This document shows positions 1-8,446 of a DNA stretch of 64,000 nucleotides, in pieces. The DNA comes from Methylobacterium sp. Leaf123. Its GTDB lineage: Bacteria > Pseudomonadota > Alphaproteobacteria > Rhizobiales > Beijerinckiaceae. The translations under genes and the position numbers were made by a program. The number at the start of each line of letters is the position of its first letter. Positions within the stretch are counted from its first letter, which is position 1. A model generated the notes under the pieces. That model did not search any database. It had not been told where the DNA came from and saw only the letters and a program-made list of their open reading frames with translations. The stretch lies in NCBI RefSeq assembly GCF_001423405.1, contig NZ_LMNS01000039.1:62001-126000 (forward strand). The letters are read 5' to 3'.

Positions 1-151
1 CCGCGGAATCGAGGTTTTTGGAGAAACCTCTCACCGCATTCCCTTTTCACCCCGTTGCCGGGGCACCGTCACGAGCCGCTTGTAACGCGGAGCGGCGAGC
101 CTTGCAAAGCGCCATTGCGTGAACGGAGGCACCCGGTGCAAACGAACCGGC

Positions 152-685
152 ATGACGGAGGCTGCACCCGACCGGATGACCCTGGTGCTCGGCGGCGCGC
201 GCTCGGGCAAGAGCGCCTATGCCGAGCGGCTGATCGAGGCCTGTCCCGCGCCTTGGCTCTACATCGCCACGGCGCAGGCCTGGGACGAGGAGATGCGGGT
301 CCGCATCCACGAGCACCGGGCGCGGCGCTCCGGCTCGTGGCAGACTCTCGACGTGCCGATGGCGCTGCCGGAGGCGGTGGCCACGGCGACCGGGCCGGTG
401 CTGGTCGATTGCCTGACGCTGTGGCTCACCAACCTGCTGCTGGCCGAGGCCGATCTCGACGCGGCCAGCGAGGCCCTGGCACGGGCCTGCGCCGCGGCGC
501 CGGGTCCGCTGGTGCTGGTGGCCAGCGAAGTCGGCCTCGGCATCGTGCCGGACAATGCGCTCGCCCGCCGCTTCCGCGATGCGGCCGGACGCCTGCATCA
601 GCGGCTGGCGCGCGAGGCCGACCGGGTCGTGCTCACCGTTGCCGGGCTGCCGCTGACGGTCAAACCCTCACGCGAGAATCCTTGA
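152..685 (+). CDS. cobU: Adenosylcobinamide kinase / adenosylcobinamide-phosphate guanylyltransferase
   Basis: Bifunctional cytoplasmic enzyme of late cobalamin synthesis: it phosphorylates adenosylcobinamide and then transfers GMP to give AdoCbi-GDP. The 177-aa protein has a P-loop GGARSGKS at residues 14-21, the CobU-type RIHEHRARR segment that normally carries the guanylated histidine, and a VDCLTLW Walker-B-like strand near residue 85. Length is typical of the family. I chose the ATG at 152. A GTG at 119 and an ATG at 176 are in frame, and the 176 start would have a GGAGG about 15 nt upstream, so the start is uncertain. The stop overlaps the cobO start by one base (TGATG), so the two genes are translationally coupled. 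Confidence 0.93.
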   Translation: MTEAAPDRMTLVLGGARSGKSAYAERLIEACPAPWLYIATAQAWDEEMRVRIHEHRARRSGSWQTLDVPMALPEAVATATGPVLVDCLTLWLTNLLLAEADLDAASEALARACAAAPGPLVLVASEVGLGIVPDNALARRFRDAAGRLHQRLAREADRVVLTVAGLPLTVKPSRENP

Positions 686-1287
686 TGACCGAAGACGATA
701 CGCGCCACCGCGATAAGATGGCCAAGCGCAAGGCGGTGCAGGACGCCGAGGTCGCCTCGAAGACGATCGAGAAGGGCCTGCTCATCGTCCATACCGGCCC
801 CGGCAAGGGCAAGACCACGGCCGCGCTCGGCCTCGTGCTGCGGATGCTCGGGCGCGGGCACCGGGTCGGCGTGGTGCAGTTCATCAAGGGCGCCTGGGAC
901 ACCGGCGAGGCCCGCGCGCTCAAAAGCTTCGGCGACCAGATCGTGTGGCAGGCGCTCGGCGAGGGCTTCACCTGGGAGACGCAGGACAAGGCCCGCGACA
1001 TCGCCGCCTGCGGCAACGCCTGGGACACGGCCAAGACGCTGATGGCGGATGCCAGCATCCGCCTGCTCGTCCTCGACGAGCTGAACATCGCCCTGCGCTA
1101 CGACTACCTCGACCTTGAGGCCGTGCTCGCCGACCTCGCCGCACGGCGCCCCGACCTCCACGTCGTCGTCACCGGCCGCAACGCCAAGCCGGCGCTGATC
1201 GAGGCCGCCGACCTCGTCACCGAGATGGGCAGCGTGAAGCACCATTTTTCCGCGGGGGTGAAGGCGCAGGAGGGGATCGAGTTCTGA
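685..1287 (+). CDS. cobO: Cob(I)alamin adenosyltransferase (CobO/BtuR type)
   Basis: Transfers the adenosyl group of ATP to the corrinoid cobalt, supplying adenosylated corrinoid to the salvage and de novo routes. The 200-aa protein has the CobO/CobA P-loop HTGPGKGKTTAALG near residue 33, VVQFIKGAW, LDELNIALRYDY and the C-terminal VTGRNAKP segment. All are typical of the CobA/CobO/BtuR family, and the length is standard. It overlaps the upstream kinase/guanylyltransferase gene by one base. No later cobalamin gene follows in the window. Confidence 0.96.
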   Translation: MTEDDTRHRDKMAKRKAVQDAEVASKTIEKGLLIVHTGPGKGKTTAALGLVLRMLGRGHRVGVVQFIKGAWDTGEARALKSFGDQIVWQALGEGFTWETQDKARDIAACGNAWDTAKTLMADASIRLLVLDELNIALRYDYLDLEAVLADLAARRPDLHVVVTGRNAKPALIEAADLVTEMGSVKHHFSAGVKAQEGIEF

Positions 1288-1852
1288 CGCCCTGCCCAAG
1301 GGCCAGGGACCGGGACGCCGCTTCCGGTCGCCGGCGCCCTCCCTCGGACTGAGGGCGTCCGAAGTTCGGGCACGACGCGCGTCGATGTCCGCCAAGTCCG
1401 ATATGGCCAAGTCCGATATGGGCCCGCGTCACGAAATGCCGGATCCCTGACCGTTTCGGCACCGGGCTCGAGGGTGCAGCGGACGTATCCTGAGAAACAC
1501 GCCCATCGGCACGATCGATGCAGACGCGGCGATATTGAATTATATCAGCACAAGATCGACCCTAAGCCTGGAAAATCAGCACTCATCTGCCGTGAACCGC
1601 CAAGGCATCGCGCGAGAGTCCTACAAGACAGGCCAAGTGTCAGGCCTATCCCCTTATAACAATTGATCGCCTGACTTGCGCCGCGCATGGAGCCCCGGTC
1701 GTCGCTCGGCCGGGCTCGTCCCGCCGTGAGCGATGGATCCTTGATCGCGTGCGCCTCGCTGGAGGATCGCGTGCGGGCCGCGGCCGGACGGGGCCGTGAT
1801 CGCCTGTCCTCCCCAGCATGTCGATCTCAAGAGCAAGAAAGGGCACGGCTCC
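1288..1852. other. Intergenic region with direct repeat and weak hairpins
   Basis: 565 bp between cobO and the exported fumarase, with no convincing gene. A stem of CGCCCTC (1335-1341) with GAGGGCG (1351-1357) may end the cob transcript but has no T-tract. A 16-base unit ending AAGTCCGATATGG occurs twice in tandem around 1391-1421. An AT-rich stretch at 1530-1550 and an inverted repeat GTCAGGC (1639-1645) / GCCTGAC (1669-1675) around TTATAA could belong to the fumarase promoter. Short open frames here lack ribosome-binding sites and family resemblance. Confidence 0.5.
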
Positions 1853-3394
1853 ATGGAGCGCAGGGACATCCTCAAGACCGGACTGCTCACGTCGATCGGC
1901 TTGGCGGCCGGTGCGGCCATCCCGAAGGTGGCGGCTGCGGAGACCGGCAAAGCCGGGGTGCAGCTCGCCGGGACTCCTGCGACGGACGGCGGCGAGTGCT
2001 TCCGCGTCGAGAAGGACAGCCTGGGCGAGGTGAAGATCGCCTGCGACAAGCTGTGGGGCGCCCAGACGCAGCGGGCAATCGAGAATTTCGATATCGGCAT
2101 CGAGCGGATGCCGCGTGAACTCGTGACGAGCTACGCGATCCTCAAGAAGGCCGCCGCCAACGTCAATTTCGCGGATGGCCGCCTCGGCGAGACGCAGCAC
2201 AAGCTCATCGTTCAGGTCTGCGACGAGATCCTGGCCGGGAAGCACGCGGACATGTTCCCGCTGCACGTCTGGATGACCGGCAGCGGCACCCAGTTCAACA
2301 TGAACGTCAACGAGGTGATCTCGAACCGGTCCAGCCAGATCGCCGGCCAGCCGCTCGGGAGCAAGAATCCCGTGCACCCCAACGACCACGTCAACATGGC
2401 GCAGTCGTCGAACGACACCTTCCCGACGGCGATGTACATGGCCGCCGCGATCGCGGTCCGGCAGCGGCTCACGCCCTCCATCACCGAGCTGCGGGACAGC
2501 ATCGCCGCGAAGGCGGAGGAGTGGAAGGACATCATCAAGATCGGCCGCACCCATATGCAGGATGCCGTTCCGATCACGCTCGGCCAGGAATGGTCTGGCT
2601 ATTCGGGCATGCTGAGCGACAACCTGGAGCGCTTCGACGACGCGCTGAAGGGCGTCTACCGCCTGGCCCTCGGCGGCACCGCGGTCGGCACCGGCATCAA
2701 CGCGCAGCCGGGCTTCGCCGAGGCGAGCGCCAAGGAGATCGCGCGGCTGACCGGCCTGCCCTTCGTCACGGCGCCCAACAAGTTCGTGGTCCAAGGCGCG
2801 CACGACGCCATCGTCCACCTCTCCGGCACCCTGCGCACGCTGGCCGGCTCGCTCTACAAGATCGCCAACGATATCCGGCTGCTCTCCTGCGGTCCGCGGG
2901 CGGGCTTGGCCGAGCTGATCATCCCGGAGAACGAGCCGGGCTCCTCGATCATGCCGGGCAAGACGAACCCGACCCAGGCCGAGGCGCTGACGATGGTCAC
3001 CCTTCAGGTGATGGGCAACGACGTCAGCACCGGGTTCGGCGGCGCCAGCGGCGCACTCGAGATGAACGTCTACAAGCCGGTGATGATCTACGACGTCCTG
3101 CAGTCGATCCGTCTGCTGAGCGACGGCAGCCGCAACTTCCGCAAGCACCTCATCGAGGGGACGAAGCCCAACCTCAAGCGGATCAAGGAGTATGTCGATC
3201 GCTCGCTGATGCTGGTGACGGCTTTGGCCCCGACGATCGGCTACGACAAGGCGTCGAAGATCGCTCACCTCGCGCACGAGCAGGATCTGAGCCTGCGGGA
3301 AGCGGCGCTCAAGCTCGGCTACGTCTCCGAGGCCGACTACGACCGGATCGTCGATCCGCGCAAGATGATCGCCCCCTACGTCGCCAAGAAGTAG
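1853..3394 (+). CDS. fumC: Class II fumarate hydratase with twin-arginine signal
   Basis: Interconverts fumarate and malate. The 513-aa protein aligns along its length with Fum[11 protein letters not shown] near the N-terminus of the mature part, [33 protein letters not shown]-type region, [10 protein letters not shown], and the signature loop [11 protein letters not shown] around residues 363-373. Unlike ordinary cytoplasmic FumC (about 463 aa) it has about 50 extra N-terminal residues that read as a Tat signal: [10 protein letters not shown] followed by a hydrophobic stretch and a small-residue AAA-type cleavage region near residue 29. This predicts export to the periplasm. The ATG at 1853 was chosen because it starts exactly at the Tat motif; an upstream in-frame ATG (1796) would bury it. 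It is monocistronic and followed by a strong hairpin. Confidence 0.9.
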   Translation: MERRDILKTGLLTSIGLAAGAAIPKVAAAETGKAGVQLAGTPATDGGECFRVEKDSLGEVKIACDKLWGAQTQRAIENFDIGIERMPRELVTSYAILKKAAANVNFADGRLGETQHKLIVQVCDEILAGKHADMFPLHVWMTGSGTQFNMNVNEVISNRSSQIAGQPLGSKNPVHPNDHVNMAQSSNDTFPTAMYMAAAIAVRQRLTPSITELRDSIAAKAEEWKDIIKIGRTHMQDAVPITLGQEWSGYSGMLSDNLERFDDALKGVYRLALGGTAVGTGINAQPGFAEASAKEIARLTGLPFVTAPNKFVVQGAHDAIVHLSGTLRTLAGSLYKIANDIRLLSCGPRAGLAELIIPENEPGSSIMPGKTNPTQAEALTMVTLQVMGNDVSTGFGGASGALEMNVYKPVMIYDVLQSIRLLSDGSRNFRKHLIEGTKPNLKRIKEYVDRSLMLVTALAPTIGYDKASKIAHLAHEQDLSLREAALKLGYVSEADYDRIVDPRKMIAPYVAKK

Positions 3395-3409
3395 GTTTTT
3401 CGCGCGATT

Positions 3410-3447
3410 CGGTCCGATCGTTCCAAGGTTACGGAATGGTCGGACCG
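3410..3447 (+). terminator. Hairpin after exported fumarase
   Basis: CGGTCCGA (3410-3417) pairs with TCGGACCG (3440-3447). The stem extends inward through GU pairs to TTCC/GGAA around an 8-base loop. It lies 15 bp after the fumarase stop in a convergent gap. There is no clear T-run downstream. Confidence 0.6.
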
Positions 3448-3464
3448 ACTTCGATCTCTCGACC

Positions 3465-3488
3465 GGGGCGCGGCCTGAGCCGCGCCCC
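3465..3488 (-). terminator. GC hairpin after Fae-like gene
   Basis: A perfect 10-bp stem, GGGGCGCGGC (3465-3474) with GCCGCGCCCC (3479-3488), around a CTGA loop. It sits 14 bp beyond the stop of the minus-strand Fae-like gene. The convergent position fits a shared terminator zone, although the U-tract is missing. Confidence 0.6.
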
Positions 3489-3502
3489 GTCGAATGCGCA
3501 AA

Positions 3503-4042
3503 TCAATACTCGATGATGTCTTCGAGCGCGTAGTGCTTGACCGTCTTGCGGTTGGCGATCAGCTCGTCGATCGTCGGCTCGCCCTTCATGGCGCGGGCGA
3601 TGGCGAGCTTCGTCGCCTCGTAGTTGGTGCGGTAGAGATCCTTGCGGTCGAGGTTCTCGTCCTTGCCGCAGCGCTCGTCGAGCCAGATCGTGATGATCAT
3701 GCAGAGCTCGTCGAGACCGTCCTTGGGCAGGATGCCCTCGATCACGCAATCGACGATGGCATCGCCCGTGGCCGCCTGAACCACGCCGCCCAGCAGCTCG
3801 GCATATTCGGCCGTGTGGATCGTGACCTTGGTGGTCATGATCGTGGACGGGCGCACGAGCTGGTTGAGGTCGCGTACCACGAACATGCGGGTATGGCCCT
3901 GCACCTGCCCCAGCATGCTCGCGAAACCGTGGCCCACGGGGCCGCGGGTGGAGCCGATCAGCACCTCCGGCATCGCATCGGTGAACTGCCCTTCGGCCGC
4001 GAGCACCGTCGCCTCGCCGGTGCGGAACCAGATCTCGGACAT
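3503..4042 (-). CDS. Formaldehyde-activating enzyme (Fae) homologue
   Basis: Fae condenses formaldehyde with tetrahydromethanopterin in methylotrophs. This 179-aa homologue keeps the family framework: an N-terminal GEA strand, the LIGSTRGP loop (Fae: IGPRGSP), TKVTI (Fae: NKVTI), EGILPKDGLDEL and TNYEATKLAI (Fae: YNYEATKL). At the position of the histidine proposed as general acid in Fae (AHID segment) it has A-M-P-E, so Met24 replaces His by my alignment. It also has extra residues near DERCGKDENLDRKD. The start at 4042 was chosen because AAGGG lies 9 nt upstream; an ATG at 4051 has no spacing from that site. It stands alone, away from other C1 genes. It may be a paralogue of the Fae2/Fae3 kind with a binding or sensing role rather than catalysis. 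Confidence 0.85.
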   Translation of the reverse strand: MSEIWFRTGEATVLAAEGQFTDAMPEVLIGSTRGPVGHGFASMLGQVQGHTRMFVVRDLNQLVRPSTIMTTKVTIHTAEYAELLGGVVQAATGDAIVDCVIEGILPKDGLDELCMIITIWLDERCGKDENLDRKDLYRTNYEATKLAIARAMKGEPTIDELIANRKTVKHYALEDIIEY

Positions 4043-4220
4043 GTCGGTCATCCCTTGAAGTGTCATGTGGTGTCGCGCCCGGCGGGCGTTGGGCGCGCAG
4101 ACATCATCCCAGGCCGCGCACGTCAATCATCTTCGCCGAGCGCCCGCCCGAACCGCGCCCCTGGTCTGGGGCGGAGAAACCCGCCATGTCAGCGCGGCAA
4201 GGACCGGAAGGATCGATTCG

Positions 4221-4454
4221 ATGAGCGAGCCCGGCAAGGGCAGTGGAATGGGCGGTGAGCGCGGCTGGAGCCTGTCCGCCACGCCGGAGGGCGAGGGCGT
4301 GCGCCTGGAACTGGGCCTGCCCGATCTCGACGGCCGCCCCGTCACCGCGATCCTCAGCCTCGACCGGGCCGAGGCGCGGGCTTTTGCCCGGGCGCTGCTC
4401 GCCGCGGCGGGCGATGCGACGGAGCGGACCTTCGTCACCCCGCCCGAAGCCTGA
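4221..4454 (+). CDS. Small hypothetical protein, 77 aa
   Basis: I do not recognise a family. The protein begins with a Gly/Ser/Lys-rich tail and continues with an LELGLPDLDGRPVTAILSL segment and an Ala-rich helix (RAEARAFARALLAAAG). This could be a small beta-strand plus helix fold. GGAAGG lies about 10 nt before the ATG at 4221. It is divergent from the Fae-like gene and convergent with the lipoprotein gene. No signal peptide or membrane segment is visible. Confidence 0.55.
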   Translation: MSEPGKGSGMGGERGWSLSATPEGEGVRLELGLPDLDGRPVTAILSLDRAEARAFARALLAAAGDATERTFVTPPEA

Positions 4455-4478
4455 AGACGGGCCTGACCGCGCCCCCGA

Positions 4479-4937
4479 TCAGCGCTGGTTGCGCCGTCCG
4501 GGCAGGCGCGGCACCGCCGTGCCGCGCGGCTCCACCGGGGCGTCGCAGGCATAGGCGAACTCGGTCTGGAGATCGCTGAACACGGTCTCGCCGGTGATCT
4601 TGCAATCCTCGCGCACGGTCTCGTCGAGATAGGTGCGCGCCGCCGTGCGGAAGCGGGCGGCCCGTGTCTCGGCCGGGGGACGCCCGTTGCCGACCCGGCC
4701 GACATCGCAGCCCGTCACCTCGCGCAGGGCGTTCGAGACCACCAGAACCCGGCGGCGCTGACGGTTGTCGTAGACCTCGTAGGGCTCGTTGCAGCCGATC
4801 GTGACGACCTGCGGCACCTGGGTGACGTAGGTCTGCGAGATGTAGCCGAAGCCGGTGCAGCCCGAGACGGCGAGGCTGCCGCCCAACACGAGCGGGAGCG
4901 CGCGCCACCGAACCGTCGTCGCCATCTGCCGCCTCAT
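4479..4937 (-). CDS. Putative lipoprotein
   Basis: A 152-aa hypothetical lipoprotein. The N-terminus has basic residues, a hydrophobic core and a lipobox LAVSGC, so the mature chain would start at Cys about 27 residues in and be lipid-anchored in the envelope. The mature part has Cys residues in TIGCNEPYEVYDNRQ, TGCDVG, REDCKITGE and YACDAP, possibly forming disulfides. I do not recognise a domain. ATGs at 4937 and 4925 both precede the signal sequence; the longer was taken because it adds the charged n-region. The C-terminus is Arg/Gln rich. Confidence 0.7.
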   Translation of the reverse strand: MRRQMATTVRWRALPLVLGGSLAVSGCTGFGYISQTYVTQVPQVVTIGCNEPYEVYDNRQRRRVLVVSNALREVTGCDVGRVGNGRPPAETRAARFRTAARTYLDETVREDCKITGETVFSDLQTEFAYACDAPVEPRGTAVPRLPGRRNQR

Positions 4938-5194
4938 ACGGTGCCATCTCTCTCCCGCGACCGGCAGGAATGGACGCATTGAAACGGTCCAGCTTGCCCG
5001 GTCAAGCCGGCCCCGTTCCGGATCGGCCCGACGAGACCTCACGGCACGGGCCTGTGACGGGTCGTGGCGGAACGGACCGGCGGGGCGGCCGCGTTGCCCG
5101 CAGACGGCGTCGCGGGCGGCGGGACGGCAGGAGGGACGGCTGAGCATGGTGGAGATCCGGCACGACACGGTGACGGCGAACGGCGTGCAGATGC

Positions 5195-6031
5195 ATGTCG
5201 CCCGGGCCGGAACCGGCAGCCCCCCTGGTGCTGCTGCACGGCTGGCCGGAATTCTGGCTGACCTGGGAGCCGGTGATGGCCCGGCTCGCGGACCGCTTCA
5301 GTCTGATCGCGCCGGATCTGCGGGGCTTCGGCGCCAGCGAGAAGCCCGATCCCGGCCCCTCGGACAAGGCCGGTCCGGAGGTCCACGCCGCCGACATCAT
5401 CGGCCTGCTCGATGCCCTGAACCTCGCCCGCGTCGGGATCGTCGGGCACGATGTCGGCGCCTATGTTGGACAAGCCCTCGCACGGTCGCATCCGGACCGG
5501 CTCACCGGCCTGTTCTTCTTCGATTGCCCCTATCCCGGCATCGGCCCGCGGCTGGCCCAACCGGAGAGGCTGGCCGAGATCTGGTACCAGTCCTTCCACC
5601 TCAAGCCGTTCGCGGCAGAGGTGGTCGGCGCCAGCCGGGAGAGCTGCCGCGCCTATATCGGCCATTTCCTGCGCCATTGGGCCGGCGGGAATCCTGCCGC
5701 CTTCGACGCCGTGCTCGACGCCTTCACCGACAACTTCCTCGTGCCGGGCAACCTGCAAGGCGGCTTCAACTGGTATCTGAGCCAGCAGGAGGGGCGGCTC
5801 GCCATGCTGCGCGGCGAGGCCCCGGCCCTGCCGCCGATCGATGTGCCGACCTGTATCCGCTGGGGCACGCAGGACCCGCTCTTCCCCTATGCCTGGACCG
5901 ACCGGCTCGGCGAGACCTTCTCGAATCTCGATCTCGCGCCGTTCGAGGGCGCCGGGCACTTTCCGCACCGGGAATGGCCCGACGAGGCGGCGGCGGCGAT
6001 CGCGGGGTTCTTCGCGCGGCAGGAGGCGTGA
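5195..6031 (+). CDS. Alpha/beta hydrolase (epoxide hydrolase / dehalogenase type), N-terminus frameshifted
   Basis: The 278-aa frame has the alpha/beta-hydrolase oxyanion motif HGWP (residues 15-18), DLRGFGAS, a nucleophile elbow GHDVGA with Asp86, an acid strand WGTQDPLFP and the catalytic His in GAGHFPH. An Asp nucleophile with HGWP/GHDxG suggests an epoxide hydrolase or haloacid/haloalkane dehalogenase relative. The expected N-terminal beta strand (MVEIRHDTVTANGVQMHVA) is encoded from an ATG at 5146 in another frame. The two frames join at a run of six C (5220-5225); five or eight C would make one continuous gene. The annotated start at 5195 is only the longest open start in the catalytic frame. 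It may be a sequencing error, a phase-variable tract or a recent pseudogene. Confidence 0.75.
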   Translation: MSPGPEPAAPLVLLHGWPEFWLTWEPVMARLADRFSLIAPDLRGFGASEKPDPGPSDKAGPEVHAADIIGLLDALNLARVGIVGHDVGAYVGQALARSHPDRLTGLFFFDCPYPGIGPRLAQPERLAEIWYQSFHLKPFAAEVVGASRESCRAYIGHFLRHWAGGNPAAFDAVLDAFTDNFLVPGNLQGGFNWYLSQQEGRLAMLRGEAPALPPIDVPTCIRWGTQDPLFPYAWTDRLGETFSNLDLAPFEGAGHFPHREWPDEAAAAIAGFFARQEA

Positions 6032-6313
6032 GGGGCGCGCGCCGCGGGATCGCGAGCACCCGTCAAAGTTGTGACCGCCGGACCAGGATTCGAGGCCTGA
6101 GGGAGCGTTCTCGGCCGACCGGGCCGCGAACTGAGCGCGCCGGTCAGCGTCTCCCGAAAGACACGCGAGGCCCGACATTAAAGTTCACGCAAACGTGGAA
6201 CAACAGGCGTTCCCCAGTTCGGTTCCCGATCAACCGATCGTTCACAAATATCATTGCGTAATCGCTCCCAGCGCCGACGTGGCCAAAATTTCGAAAAAAC
6301 AACTGGGGGGCCG

Positions 6314-8395
6314 ATGCGCGTCCGGAATCTCTTCGTTTCGTGCATGGCCACTGTCGGACTCGTCACGGCGGGTTCGAGTTCCTTCATCGCTTGGCAGGAA
6401 TGGCAGCGCTGGTCGCAGGCCGAAGAGGCCCGTCAGCTCGTCAGCGTTCTCGGCGAGATCGCCCGCTTCAACGAGCGCCTCGCCCTCGAACGCGGCTCCT
6501 ACAACCAGCTCCTGCTCTCGGACAGCGCCGAGCAGGCGCCGATCCGGGCCTCGGCGGAGGCGAACCGCAAGGCGACCGAGGCCGTCACCGGCCGGATCAC
6601 GGGCGCCGTCGCGGCCATGCCCGCCGACAAGCGGGCCGCGCTGGAGCAAGCCCTGCAGCCGACGATCCGCCAGCTCGAGGGCGCGCGTGCGGCCGCCGAC
6701 AGCGAGATCGCCAAGCCGCTCAAGGAGCGCGACGAGCAAGCCGCGAAGACGTTCCAGAAAGCGATCATCGCGGTCGTCGCCCAGAATTCGAAGACGCTCG
6801 GCATGATCGAGATCGACGTCGCGCGGAAGAATCCCGAGGTCGCCCGCTCGGTGCCGGTCGTCAGCCTCGCGATGGAGCTGCGCGACATCGGCGGCAGCCG
6901 CTCGATCTGGTTCAGTCAGTATGCGGGCGGCAAGCAGCGCTTCTCACCGGCCCTGACCGTGCAGATCCACGAGATGAACGGCCGGATCGAGCAGGCTTGG
7001 CAGCGGCTGCAGCGCAGCGTGCTGCAGGTCGAGACGCAAGGCCCTCTGGTCGATGCCCTCACGATGGTCGAGCGCACCTTCATCGCCGATCCGGGACAGG
7101 TGATGGCGGGGATGTTCGCGGCCGGCCGGGACGGGACCGAGCCGCCGATGAGCCTGACGGACTGGCGGCCCCACACCACCAAGGTGCTCCAGTCGATCCT
7201 CACCGTCAGGGACGCCGCCCTGCAATCGGCCCTCGCCACCGCCGACGAGACGATCGCCTCGGCGCTGCATCGCCTCTCCGTGGCGGGTGCGACCCTGCTC
7301 CTCGTCATCCTGTGCACCTTCGGCATCGTGGTGTTCTTCACCCGCCGCGTCGTGCAGCCGCTGGCCTCGCTGGCGCGGACCATCACGCAGCTCGTCGAGG
7401 GCACACGGGACATCGTGGTTCCGGGAACGGAGCGCCGCGACGAGATCGGCGAAATCGCCCGCGCGGTGGATGTCCTGAAGGCGCACGGCGCCGAGGCCGA
7501 GCGCCTGAGAGGCGAGCGCGAGGGTTTGCGGCAATCCGCCGAGATCGAGCGGCGCCAGAGCCTAGAGCGGACCGCGGACCAGTTCGGGAGTTCGGTCGGC
7601 GGCATCGTCGGGCAGGTCGCGACGGCGGCGGGCTCGTTCGAGGCGCAGGCCACGACGCTGGCCGGCACGGCTCGCGAGGCCGACCTGCGCTCGGCGGAGG
7701 CCGCACGGCTCTCCCGCTCGGCCTCGCAGAACATCGAGGCCGTGGCCGCGGCCGCGGAGGAACTCTCGGCTTCGATCGATCAGATCCGCGGACAGGCGCG
7801 GGGCTCGTCCGCGGCGGCCTCGGAGGCGGCACGGGAAGCCGGCCTGACGGAGGCCAAGGTCGCCGATCTCGGCGCCGCCGCCGCGCGGATCAGCGAAGTG
7901 CTCGGCCTCATCCGCGGCGTGGCGGAGCAGACCAACCTGCTGGCGCTCAACGCCACGATCGAGGCCGCCCGCGCCGGGGCCGCCGGCAAGGGCTTCGCCG
8001 TGGTCGCCGCCGAGGTGAAGGCGCTGGCCGGTCAATCGGCTCGGGCGACCGACGAGATCGCGGCGCATATCGGCTCGGTGCGCGTGGCCACCGAGGAAAC
8101 GGTGCAGGCGATCGGCAACATCGCGCAGGCGATCCAGCGCGCCAACGGCATGGCGGACGCGATCGCCCATGCCATCAACGAGCAGTCGGTGGCGACCCAG
8201 GAGATCGCCCACAACATCTCCGCCGCCTCGCAGGGCATGCGGCTGGCCACCGGCGAGATCGAATCTGTCATCGGCGCCTCCAGCGCCACGGGCCGCGCGG
8301 CCGACAAGGTGCTGCAGGATGCCGTCGCGCTGAACGGGCAATCCACCCAGCTCCGCAGCTCCGTCCAGCACTTCGTCGGCTCGATCCGGGCCTGA
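6314..8395 (+). CDS. Methyl-accepting chemotaxis protein
   Basis: An inner-membrane chemoreceptor of 693 aa. TM1 lies near residues 8-28, followed by a mostly helical periplasmic sensor domain of about 290 residues. TM2 lies near 320-342 ([20 protein letters not shown]), then a HAMP domain and a cytoplasmic four-helix signalling domain. Its hairpin tip contains [20 protein letters not shown] (about 530-550) and [15 protein letters not shown]. No CheR/CheB-docking pentapeptide is seen at the C-terminus. The start at 6314 was chosen because it opens with the basic n-region of TM1 and is preceded by a G-rich site; an upstream in-frame ATG adds an unlikely 20 residues. The ligand cannot be predicted. 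Confidence 0.93.
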   Translation: MRVRNLFVSCMATVGLVTAGSSSFIAWQEWQRWSQAEEARQLVSVLGEIARFNERLALERGSYNQLLLSDSAEQAPIRASAEANRKATEAVTGRITGAVAAMPADKRAALEQALQPTIRQLEGARAAADSEIAKPLKERDEQAAKTFQKAIIAVVAQNSKTLGMIEIDVARKNPEVARSVPVVSLAMELRDIGGSRSIWFSQYAGGKQRFSPALTVQIHEMNGRIEQAWQRLQRSVLQVETQGPLVDALTMVERTFIADPGQVMAGMFAAGRDGTEPPMSLTDWRPHTTKVLQSILTVRDAALQSALATADETIASALHRLSVAGATLLLVILCTFGIVVFFTRRVVQPLASLARTITQLVEGTRDIVVPGTERRDEIGEIARAVDVLKAHGAEAERLRGEREGLRQSAEIERRQSLERTADQFGSSVGGIVGQVATAAGSFEAQATTLAGTAREADLRSAEAARLSRSASQNIEAVAAAAEELSASIDQIRGQARGSSAAASEAAREAGLTEAKVADLGAAAARISEVLGLIRGVAEQTNLLALNATIEAARAGAAGKGFAVVAAEVKALAGQSARATDEIAAHIGSVRVATEETVQAIGNIAQAIQRANGMADAIAHAINEQSVATQEIAHNISAASQGMRLATGEIESVIGASSATGRAADKVLQDAVALNGQSTQLRSSVQHFVGSIRA

Positions 8396-8413
8396 CGGGG
8401 CGGAACCGACGCG

Positions 8414-8436
8414 GCGGCCGGGAAGACCCCGGCCGC
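8414..8436. terminator. Bidirectional hairpin between convergent genes
   Basis: GCGGCCGGG (8414-8422) pairs with CCCGGCCGC (8428-8436) around a 5-base loop. It lies in the 51-bp convergent gap between the chemoreceptor and the hybrid kinase and could serve both. No T-tract is present. Confidence 0.55.
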
Positions 8437-8446
8437 TCCCCACGCA

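Noticed and set aside
1474-1659. Small plus-strand ORF in the cobO-fumarase gap
   Set aside because: 61 residues, Arg/His-rich, no ribosome-binding site and no recognisable family.
3465-3488. GC hairpin as a mobile repeat
   Set aside because: A single copy in the window, placed exactly at a gene end in a convergent gap; a terminator is the simpler reading.
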